Origin: Paracidovorax sp031843945
Lineage (GTDB): Bacteria; Pseudomonadota; Gammaproteobacteria; Burkholderiales; Burkholderiaceae_C
Reading direction: 5' to 3'
DNA: 64,000 nt
NCBI RefSeq assembly: GCF_031843945.1
Contig: NZ_JAVTJJ010000003.1
Coordinates: 290,858-354,857 of the forward strand
Position numbers and translations under genes: made by a program
The notes under the pieces: model-generated
What the model was told of the DNA's origin: nothing
Database searches by the model: none
The model's input: the letters and a program-made list of their open reading frames with translations, nothing else
Shown: piece by piece, positions 58,301 through 64,000 of the stretch
Position numbering within the stretch: position 1 is the first letter of the stretch
How the letters are laid out: every line of letters begins with the position of its first letter

Positions 58301-58813
58301 ACCGCTGCCCTGCTGCGCGATCAGTGGGCGGCGGGCGATCTGCCCATCGTGTTCGTCTCGGCCAACCAGTTCGACAACGAGCCGGCACGCGTGGCCGCGG
58401 TCGGCTGCCAAGGCTTTTTGGGCAAGCCCGTCGTCGAATCGGAACTGCTGCAGTCGCTGCAATCGGCTCTGGGGCTGGAATGGCTGCACGACCCGGCCCC
58501 TGGCCCTGCCCCTGTGCCCGCACCGATGCGGCTGGCGCAGCCGGGCGTCACCAGTGCCTCGCCCGATCACGTTCTCAACTCATCCGAACCACTGCCCGAG
58601 CCACTGCCCGAATCTCTGCGCGAGGCGCTGTATGCACTGGCGCGTTCCGGCCAGGCCACGGCCCTGCGCGAGCGGCTGCGTGAAGCGCAGACCGCCTGGC
58701 CCGAGCACACCGCCGCGCTCACGCGCCTGCAGGCCAGCGCCGACCGGCTCGACTTCGAAGCGCTGGCCCTCTTGCTGCGCGAACCTGAAACCGACCTCGA
58801 TGAACCCGCCTGA
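55334..58813 (+). CDS. Hybrid histidine kinase with N-terminal NCS1 (purine/cytosine permease-like) transporter domain
   Basis: A 1159-residue membrane sensor. Residues about 20-500 form a 12-segment NCS1-type transporter domain (FGFA-like NYGFANAMWA, DMDLLTRGAGFGYLGSTI, INVTNAYAGSLAWSNF). A cysteine-rich, probably zinc-binding stretch (about 510-560; CAVCENRF, CSLCC, CHDRC) and two more membrane segments follow. Then come a HisKA domain with His689 (MTHELRSPLN), a HATPase (LINLLSNAVRF; VVDTGIGI; GTGLGL), a receiver with Asp979 (VLLDISMDD) and a helical tail. ATG 55334 is chosen by the start of conserved sequence. It is divergent from the amide transporter and overlaps its response regulator by 14 bp. 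It is inferred to sense an amide, urea or related small molecule. Confidence 0.9.
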   Translation: MSAPSDAPAATQTIFRFRREYNAWVADETMEDYALRYTPKSFRRWSEWRVANTAFGSLSFLALEAIGGAIALNYGFANAMWAILAVGVLIFLTGLPIAYCAARYGLDMDLLTRGAGFGYLGSTITSLIYAVFTFIFFALEAAIMALALQMVVDWPLQWCYVLSSLVILPMAMRGITLISKLQAWTQPLWLFLLLLPFVWIALSQPQLYRDFSSLSGIRSGSSQFDPLMFGAACAVIFSLVVQIGEQVDFLRFLPERNAANRWRWWGAVLVAGPGWIVMGMLKMAGGAFLAFAALQFEVGTHRAAEPTQMFLAGFQQVMQALGLPGLAVAVTVVFVVVSQIKINVTNAYAGSLAWSNFFARVTRSHPGRVVWLVFNVGIATLLMTLGVFGALEKVLAIYSNVAIAWVGALVADLVINKPLGLSPKGIEFRRAHLYDFNPVGLGAMVLAAAVASCAYAGLLGDAAAAFSPFIALAMSMALAPLLAWATGGRYYLARPADTQWQPGEMVRCAVCENRFESEDMARCPAYGAAICSLCCSLESRCHDRCKTGSRAGEQLRALAAVLLPRAWALRVNVRLGQYLMVWVSLCAVIAFLVGMVYVQEALDTPAQFLRTPFMKVCALLALLAAVCAWWVVLSTDSRRMAQDESERQTQLLLQEIEAHKRTDAELQAARDRAESANMAKTRYVAGMTHELRSPLNSILGYTQILLKNPPGADALRDALSTMEHSGRHMNALIDDSLELARIEAGRLRQDLAPLPLAELVRYVEAMLRPQAEAKGLAFSVEVLGNMPEWIRADAKRLRQLLINLLSNAVRFTRQGEVRLRLDFRAHVSRIEVVDTGIGIEPQDLERIFLPFERGSAGRRASEIGTGLGLTITHLLTELMGGQLSVRSTVGQGSTFTVRLYLPGIAPDPAWRPAQAVALRPVVGFKPPHRTLLVVDDQPLQRQLLAGLLVPLGFTVQEAASGRECLEIVRQSRPDLVLLDISMDDLDGWQTAALLRDQWAAGDLPIVFVSANQFDNEPARVAAVGCQGFLGKPVVESELLQSLQSALGLEWLHDPAPGPAPVPAPMRLAQPGVTSASPDHVLNSSEPLPEPLPESLREALYALARSGQATALRERLREAQTAWPEHTAALTRLQASADRLDFEALALLLREPETDLDEPA

Positions 58814-59711
58814 TCCTTCCTTCATTCCCGCGGCGCGGCGCGTCATCCTCGTGGTGGACGATGACCTCGCCACGCTGCGCATGCTGGGCGATGCGCTCAC
58901 CGCAGAAGGCTACGCCGTGCTGGCCGCGCGCGACGCCGACGAGGCGCTGCGCCGGCTCGACCTGGCCGTGCCCGACGGCATGCTGCTGGACGCGGTGATG
59001 CCCGGCATCGACGGCTTCACGCTGTGCGCCCGCATCAAGGCCACGCCGCCGTGGTCGCACCTTCCCATCGTGTTCATGACGGGCCTGTCGGACACCGAAC
59101 AGATCGTGCGCGGCTTTGCGGCCGGCGGGGTGGACTACGTCGTCAAGCCACTGCGGCTGCCCGAAGTGCTGGCGCGCCTGGCCACGCACATTGCCAACGC
59201 CCGCGCCGCACGTCTGGCGCGCGAGGCTGTGGACGTGGCCGGCATGGGCGTGGTGGTGCTCGACGGGCAGGACCGCATCGCCTGGCGCTCGCCCCAGGCC
59301 ACGCGCTGGCTGGAGGCGGCCTTCGGCACCGAGCCCGTGCCCGCCCGCGCCATGGCCCGCTGGCTGGCGCTGGCGCAACGCCAGGGCGACGGCGCCACGC
59401 CGCTACCTGAAGGCCAGCGCCTGGCGGCCCGCCCGCTGGGTGCCAGCGGCCTGGGTGAAACGATGCTGCTGCTGTCCGTGGAAACGCCAGGCGCCGCACC
59501 GGTCGTGCGCCCGCCCCCCACACCGCTCACGCCGCGCGAGACCGAGGTGCTGTCCTGGATTGCCAAGGGCAAGACCAACCGCGACATCGCCGAGATCTTG
59601 GGCATGAGCCCGCGCACGGTGAACAAGCACCTGGAGCACATTTTTGAAAAGCTGGGTGTGGAAACGCGCACTGCGGCGGCGGCGCTGGCGGGGCAGCTGC
59701 TGCAAGATTAA
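58800..59711 (+). CDS. Two-component response regulator, receiver plus LuxR-type DNA-binding domain
   Basis: A 303-residue regulator. The receiver has ILVVDDD and the phosphorylated Asp64 (MLLDAVMPGIDG); a middle segment (about 145-230) is PAS-like in composition, and the C-terminus is a LuxR helix-turn-helix (LTPRETEVLSWIAKGKTNRDIAEIL, TVNKHLEHIFEKLGV). ATG 58800 lies within the end of the kinase gene (14-bp overlap), so the pair is translationally coupled. It probably activates the divergent amide operon through the TACGT-N6-ACGTA dyad. Confidence 0.92.
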   Translation: MNPPDPSFIPAARRVILVVDDDLATLRMLGDALTAEGYAVLAARDADEALRRLDLAVPDGMLLDAVMPGIDGFTLCARIKATPPWSHLPIVFMTGLSDTEQIVRGFAAGGVDYVVKPLRLPEVLARLATHIANARAARLAREAVDVAGMGVVVLDGQDRIAWRSPQATRWLEAAFGTEPVPARAMARWLALAQRQGDGATPLPEGQRLAARPLGASGLGETMLLLSVETPGAAPVVRPPPTPLTPRETEVLSWIAKGKTNRDIAEILGMSPRTVNKHLEHIFEKLGVETRTAAAALAGQLLQD

Positions 59712-59754
59712 GAGCGGGGCATGGTGTGCGAACGACGTGTGAGTACCAGTGAGC

Positions 59755-59807
59755 CCGCCAGAAGATCATTGATCTGGCGGCATTCAATTTTTCAAGCGAT
59801 TGAATGC
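59755..59807. terminator. Tandem hairpins after the response regulator gene
   Basis: Two perfect hairpins stand side by side: CCGCCAGA (59755-59762) / TCTGGCGG (59773-59780), then GCATTCAAT (59780-59788) / ATTGAATGC (59799-59807). Neither is followed by a proper T run. They may slow polymerase or stabilise mRNA ends after the two-component genes. Confidence 0.45.
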
Positions 59808-59849
59808 GCCGGATCTGCCGTGGGTTCGGCGTTTGCATTCTTCAAGTTA

Positions 59850-59909
59850 AAGCTTTTTTGGCCTCAAGCGCTTACCCAGCAAGCGCTGTAAGCTATCATT
59901 TTGGAAGCA
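59850..59909 (+). repeat. Dispersed two-hairpin intergenic repeat, copy 7
   Basis: Contains the AAGCTTTTTTGGCC leader as in copy 3, arms AAGCGCTT and AAGCGCT around ACCCAGC, and a GCTATC (59892-59897) whose partner has decayed (GGAAGC). It marks the end of the amide locus. Confidence 0.75.
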
Positions 59910-59976
59910 TCACTTGCTTGGCGCAGGCGGATGGTGGACGTCCAACTCAGGAAATCTAGCGATCGCTCCGCGCCTG

Positions 59977-60407
59977 TCACAAGGCAATCTCGACGTGATC
60001 GATCTTCCAGCCGTTCTCGTTGAGCAGGCGCACCTTCTGAAACTCAGGGCCAGCAGCCCTGTTTCCGCAAATGTCCTCCTGCCGGTAAGTGAGTGTGGCC
60101 AAGGTGCCTGAAACTTCTTCGCGATCCACCGTGATTTTTTTGCACTGGGCAACCGCCTTGGACATTGCCAGGTGAAGGGCAACAACATCTTCACGCGACT
60201 TACCCATGCTCTGCATCATTGCCGGGATTTTCTGTTCGACATCGGCCCGCTTCCTGGCTGAGTAGAACTGCGCGTCTTCCTCGAACGCCGAAATGCCGGC
60301 CGCGGTTTTCTTGTAGTAGGCCTCGTACGTCGCACTCGGGCCATCGTTGCTTTGCAGCCCGCAAAAAGGATGGCGCTGACGATCGCGGGAATCAACGGTT
60401 TCAACAT
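59977..60407 (-). pseudogene. Frameshifted lipoprotein gene, possibly DUF4878/NTF2-like
   Basis: Starting at ATG 60407 the frame encodes a lipoprotein signal (MLKPLIPAIVSAILFAGC) and then loses sense. One base away, from about 60354, another frame continues SNDGPSATYEAYYKKTAAG, and runs to the stop at 59977 (ending GWKIDHVEIAL). A missing A in the run after the lipobox Cys (AAA for AAAA) would restore a single protein of about 142 residues. The mature part resembles small NTF2-like secreted lipoproteins (DUF4878 type) by eye. Either a true pseudogene or a sequencing error in an A run. Confidence 0.6.
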
Positions 60408-60515
60408 CTTGCAGCCATGGGTCAAATCACATGCTTGCGGCCTCTGGTTGCCCGCTGATTCATCGTGGGGTGGTGTAACGCCAGAGCCTGCCATCGCGAA
60501 TGGTCGAAGCGATTG

Positions 60516-60842
60516 TCAGTCTCTATGTTCCAGCTTCACGGGACCCATCTGCGTCTTGTAGCTTGAACCACACCTTGAGCAGACATACCGCGAGGGAATG
60601 GCACCCTTGAACTTGGTATGCCCGCCGCACTGTGCACACCGCGCTCTCAACGCAAGCCGGAACACCAGGTGCGCAGCAAGCGGTATTCCGAGGAACATCA
60701 GAATGGGCAACGGATCACCAGGCCCGGCTATGCCGAGAAAGCTGCGAGCAGGCGCGTAAGCAAGCACAAAGATAACCACGAGTGCAGGCACGATGGTGGT
60801 CATGAGCCCAAGCAGTAGCGAGTGAAGCCATATGGGAAGCAT
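60516..60842 (-). CDS. Small membrane protein with zinc-ribbon tail
   Basis: A 108-residue protein. Two membrane segments (about 8-30 and 46-66) are followed by a cytoplasmic zinc-ribbon-like tail with Cys69, Cys72 (CAQC), Cys88 and Cys91 (CSRC). No family name was recognised. It lies upstream of the frameshifted lipoprotein gene on the same strand. A 7-bp perfect hairpin GTCATCC/GGATGAC (60860-60877) lies in its leader. Confidence 0.65.
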   Translation of the reverse strand: MLPIWLHSLLLGLMTTIVPALVVIFVLAYAPARSFLGIAGPGDPLPILMFLGIPLAAHLVFRLALRARCAQCGGHTKFKGAIPSRYVCSRCGSSYKTQMGPVKLEHRD

Positions 60843-61046
60843 GGGTCGTATTTTCGGACGTCATCCGCCAGGATGACAACCAGAACGCCGTGTCGACGCC
60901 CAAACGTTATTGGAGAGACGATCCCGTACTTTCAGCTTTTCCGGAGGAGCCGATGCTGACCGCCGGCCAGCAGATGCCCAAGCCGTAGGTGCGAGTGAGC
61001 GAGGTCACATGCACAATGAAGGGCCTTGACCTCTCGCCCTGCCCCG

Positions 61047-62399
61047 ATGCATCAAGAACCCGACTTCCTCCATAACCTGCACCAAGAGCTGAGAGATGGT
61101 AGGCGGTGGCTGGATCGGAGCATTGTGTTGGCTTACGCAATCGCAGCGGGTCTGTGTGTCGTGGCCTTCACGCTGATGGCCGACGCGGCATTTCAAGGGT
61201 TCGAGCGCATCTACCAATGGCAAGGCGGCTGGGCCGTGTTGCTCTGGATGCCCGCTGTGACGGCCATGACTGTCTGGCTCACCAGACGGTGGGCGCCGGG
61301 GGCTGCGGGCTCCGGAATTCCGCAGGTGATGGCGGCGCTGGACCCGGCCCTGGACAGTTCGTTGCGCAAGCGATTCGTATCCTTGTCGCTGTCGTTATCC
61401 AAAATGTTTCTGGCAACGGCCGGCTTCGCAGCAGGGCTGTCCATCGGCCGAGAGGGCCCGTCAGTGCAGGTCGCAGCTGGCGTCATGCACCATGCACGGC
61501 GTTGGCTCGGTCCGCGGTCGGGGATCAGCGACCACGCGCTGCTGGTGGCTGGGGGAGCGGCGGGCATCGCGGCGGCCTTCAACGCGCCCCTGGCGGGCGT
61601 GGTCTTCGCGATTGAAGAGCTGTCACGCAAGCTGGAGTCGCGCTCCAGTGGCTTGATCATCGCGGCCATCGTGCTTGCGGGGTTGATGGGCGTGTCCGTG
61701 TTCGGCAATCTCAGCTACTTCGGGCGCATTCAAGTTCCTCGGCTTTCCTGGGACGCCCTGCTTCCGGGCCTTTGCGTCACACTGACTTGTGGAGTCCTGG
61801 GCGGCCTTTTCGCCAAGCTGCTGGCGGCGTCGTTGACCAACGCGCCTGAGCGGATGAACCGGTTGCGCGCCCGCTTCCCCATCCGGTTTGCCGCCGCTGG
61901 CGCTTTGGCCATCGCCGTCATCGGTCTCGTGACCGGTGGAGCGACATTTGGTGCGGGGTCGGAGGCTGTCAAGCACATGCTCGCCGGCGAGGCAGACGCG
62001 CCCGCTTTCTATGTCACGCTCAAGTTGATCGCCACCTGGCTGTCTGCATGGGTCGGGGTGCCGGGCGGCATCTTTGCACCGTCTCTGTCCATCGGCGCAG
62101 GGGTGGGGCACAACGTGGCCGCACTGATGGGCGGGGACATCGCACCGGCATTGATCGCCATGGGCATGGCGGCGTTCCTTGCCGCAGTGACGCAGGCTCC
62201 GCTCACGGCCTTCATCATCGTCATGGAGATGGTGGACGGGCATGCCATGGTCCTGAGCCTGATGGCTTCAGCCATGCTGGCCAGCCTGGTTTCCCGGATG
62301 CTGGCCCGGCCGCTTTACGAGACACTGGCGCAGTACATGCTGACGGCCTTGCCAGTGCCAGTGTCAGAAGGCCCGAAAGCATCCTCAGTACGGTCATAG
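61047..62399 (+). CDS. ClC-family chloride channel/transporter
   Basis: A 450-residue inner-membrane protein with the ClC selectivity segments in order: GSGIP (88-92), GREGP (134-138, gating Glu136 retained, suggesting a Cl-/H+ exchanger) and GIFAPSLSIG. No C-terminal CBS domains are present, as in E. coli ClcA. It has a role in chloride handling or acid tolerance. ATG 61047 (MHQEPDF) is preferred to an in-frame TTG at 61026; the ribosome site is weak. It is followed by an antiporter gene on the same strand. Confidence 0.92.
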   Translation: MHQEPDFLHNLHQELRDGRRWLDRSIVLAYAIAAGLCVVAFTLMADAAFQGFERIYQWQGGWAVLLWMPAVTAMTVWLTRRWAPGAAGSGIPQVMAALDPALDSSLRKRFVSLSLSLSKMFLATAGFAAGLSIGREGPSVQVAAGVMHHARRWLGPRSGISDHALLVAGGAAGIAAAFNAPLAGVVFAIEELSRKLESRSSGLIIAAIVLAGLMGVSVFGNLSYFGRIQVPRLSWDALLPGLCVTLTCGVLGGLFAKLLAASLTNAPERMNRLRARFPIRFAAAGALAIAVIGLVTGGATFGAGSEAVKHMLAGEADAPAFYVTLKLIATWLSAWVGVPGGIFAPSLSIGAGVGHNVAALMGGDIAPALIAMGMAAFLAAVTQAPLTAFIIVMEMVDGHAMVLSLMASAMLASLVSRMLARPLYETLAQYMLTALPVPVSEGPKASSVRS

Positions 62400-62539
62400 C
62401 CCTCGTTCGCGGCGAATGGCCCCGTCGCAGACGGGCAATTCGGGAGTGTTCCGTACAATGAAGGTCGGGTGGCTTGTCATGTGGACAGGTCAGGTACAGC
62501 GAAGGTCGGGCCGCCTCGCTGCTTGACTGTTTCCTCCCG

Positions 62540-63799
62540 ATGAATGACACCCCCATGCAGTGGGTTGCTGCTGCCTTGTTCGCGCTGGCGCTTACCCACA
62601 CCTTTGCTGCCAAGCAATTTGAACGCCTCTCCCACCGTTTTCCGCGCCACGCAGGCCTGTTTCATATGCTCGGCGAGGTCGAAGTCGTATTTGGCTTCTG
62701 GGCCATCGTGCTCGTTCTGTCCATGGCTTTTCTGGTGGACGGGGCCACGGCATTGGAGTACGCAGAGTCCCGCAACTTTACAGAGCCGCTGTTCGTCTTT
62801 GTGGTCATGGTGATCGCGGCCTCACGTCCTGTGCTCTGGGCGATCACCTCCATAGCGCGCAGGCTCGCGCACCTGGCGCCGACCCGAACCCCTGTAGCCA
62901 TGGCCTGGCTAGGGCTGGCCGCAGTCCCTTTGCTGGGCTCTGCCGTGACCGAGCCAGCGGCGATGACCATCGCTGCATTGATGCTCGCACCTCTGGCTTT
63001 CCGGCCGCACATTCCTGCGATACCAAAGTATCTGGCTTTGGGAGTGCTGTTCGTGAACATCTCTATCGGTGGCACGCTCACATCGTTTGCAGCACCCCCT
63101 GTCTTGATGGTTGCGGCTACCTGGCAATGGGACAGCGCCTTCATGCTCCAGAATTTCGGCTGGAAGGCTGCGCTGGCGGTGGTCGCCAATGCAAGCTTGG
63201 CCACGCTGGCACTGCGTCCGCACCTCACCCAAGAAATGAGCAAACCGAATGCCGGAGGGGAAGCACCCGTTCCATGGACCGTCGTAGCCGTCCATGTTTC
63301 GCTGCTGGCTGGAGTGGTGCTGTTTGCCCACCACCCCGTAGTGTTCCTCGGACTGTTTCTGATGTTCATGGGCTATACCCAGGCATATCACCAACATCAA
63401 GGGCCACTGATTTTGAAGGAAGCGCTGCTGGTGGCTTTCTTCTTGGCGGGTCTGGTGGTGCTCGGGGGTATGCAGCAGTGGTGGCTCCAACCTATCGTGT
63501 CCGGGCTGGAACCGTTGGCGCTGTTTGTCGGCGCGCTGGGCCTGACGGCTATAACGGATAACGCAGCCTTGACCTACCTGGGTTCACTGATCGAAGGCAT
63601 CTCGGATGAATCGAAGTACATGCTGGTAGCCGGCGCCGTCGCGGGCGGAGGCCTGACGGTGATCGCGAATGCACCGAATCCTGCCGGAGTCGCACTGCTC
63701 AAGCGTGGGTTCACCGATGAGACCGTGAGCGCCGGCGGACTGCTACTGGGCGCATTGATTCCTACGGCGATAGCAGCACTGGCGTTGCTGCTCTTGTGA
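62540..63799 (+). CDS. Putative Na+/H+ antiporter
   Basis: A 419-residue protein with ten to twelve hydrophobic segments. Recognised features are FERLSHRFPRHAGLFHMLGEVEVVFGFWA, LLGSAVTEPAAMTIAALML, NISIGGTLTSFAAPPVLMVA and GLTAITDNAALTYLGSLI with its buried Asp, then VIANAPNPAGVALL. This matches the putative Na+/H+ antiporter family I know from many proteobacteria (Na_H_antiport_3 type). The ATG at 62540 is chosen from the N-terminal MNDTPMQWVAAALFAL; no strong ribosome site is visible. It follows the ClC gene by 140 bp. Confidence 0.85.
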   Translation: MNDTPMQWVAAALFALALTHTFAAKQFERLSHRFPRHAGLFHMLGEVEVVFGFWAIVLVLSMAFLVDGATALEYAESRNFTEPLFVFVVMVIAASRPVLWAITSIARRLAHLAPTRTPVAMAWLGLAAVPLLGSAVTEPAAMTIAALMLAPLAFRPHIPAIPKYLALGVLFVNISIGGTLTSFAAPPVLMVAATWQWDSAFMLQNFGWKAALAVVANASLATLALRPHLTQEMSKPNAGGEAPVPWTVVAVHVSLLAGVVLFAHHPVVFLGLFLMFMGYTQAYHQHQGPLILKEALLVAFFLAGLVVLGGMQQWWLQPIVSGLEPLALFVGALGLTAITDNAALTYLGSLIEGISDESKYMLVAGAVAGGGLTVIANAPNPAGVALLKRGFTDETVSAGGLLLGALIPTAIAALALLLL

Positions 63800-64000
63800 T
63801 GGGTACTTGTCGATGACTGCTTTCTGTGCAAACTTCGCCAGTTCATGAGCGACAGCTTCTGGCTGACCGCGCCCTATAGAAGTAGTGGCGCCTGATACGT
63901 TATCCGTGCCCAGTCCGCCAAAGTTCGTTCGACACCACTGCTCCGATTCAGTGGTGTGAGTTGCCGGCGATTTTGGGGGGGGGGGGGGGGGGGGGGGGGG
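63800..64000. other. Gene-free tail with a strong hairpin and a terminal G run
   Basis: No gene is supported. A perfect inverted repeat ACACCACTG (63932-63940) / CAGTGGTGT (63949-63957) with an 8-base loop is present, not followed by a T run. The last 26 bases (63975-64000) are all G, which is most simply an assembly or sequencing artefact at a contig edge. Confidence 0.6.

Noticed and set aside
60860..60877. GTCATCC/GGATGAC hairpin as a terminator
   Set aside because: It has no T run on either strand and lies in the leader of the zinc-ribbon membrane gene, so it is noted there only.
63932..63957. Hairpin near the end as an integron attC site or IS end
   Set aside because: The conserved attC core (GTTRRRY with its partner) is absent and no transposase remains nearby; left as an unexplained hairpin.

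Overview
The window is GC-rich DNA from a betaproteobacterium, most likely a member of the Comamonadaceae (Acidovorax or a close relative). This rests on three things: the gene families present, an S-adenosylhomocysteine (SAH) riboswitch in front of a methionine synthase that lacks its homocysteine domain, and a short two-hairpin repeat (palindromic CTAGCGCTTAT arm plus a GCTAT/ATAGC hairpin) seen at seven places between genes. I recall that repeat as common in this family. No rRNA, tRNA, CRISPR array or intact insertion sequence was seen. Coding is dense on both strands, and high GC produces very long false reading frames opposite real genes.

Layout. 1-5.2 kb: tail of an Old Yellow Enzyme, a chemoreceptor, and a copper-efflux locus (copA divergent from copZ-cueR) with two MerR-type promoters. 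5.3-13.9 kb: a type I restriction-modification operon, hsdM-hsdS-(AlbA_2/Schlafen-type gene)-hsdR. Its HsdS carries a C-terminal Panacea/SocA-like (DUF4065) domain, its HsdR starts with a DUF4145-like domain, and hsdM contains an in-frame repeat-like insert. 13.9-21.4 kb: enoyl-CoA hydratase and BktB-like thiolase, small unknown genes, SAH-riboswitch-controlled metH, and a lipoprotein.

22.0-37.4 kb: a tightly packed seven-gene operon: WGR-DUF4132 protein, second DUF4132 protein, MoxR-type AAA+ ATPase, CbrC-like zinc protein, DUF5682 protein, VWA protein and SWIM zinc-finger protein. It resembles the poorly understood E. coli molR/yehI-yehL-yehM-yehP-yehQ set, with CbrC inserted and DUF4132 duplicated. 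With the restriction operon it is the best candidate here for an under-described system.

37.8-48.4 kb: amino-acid-type binding protein plus PLP enzyme with a divergent LysR regulator, chromate transporter ChrA, a second LysR regulator with a divergent aldo/keto reductase, a truncated cysteine-free rhodanese, a drug/metabolite exporter, an FAH-family hydrolase and a small unknown gene. 48.4-59.7 kb: a complete short-chain amide/urea module, with the five-gene Urt/Fmd ABC transporter, formamidase FmdA and FmdB on one strand. Divergent to it is a two-component system whose hybrid kinase carries an NCS1-permease-like sensor; a TACGT-N6-ACGTA dyad lies between the two units. 59.8-64.0 kb: a frameshifted lipoprotein gene, a small zinc-ribbon membrane protein, a ClC-family chloride transporter, a putative Na+/H+ antiporter, and a 26-base G run at the very end that looks artificial.
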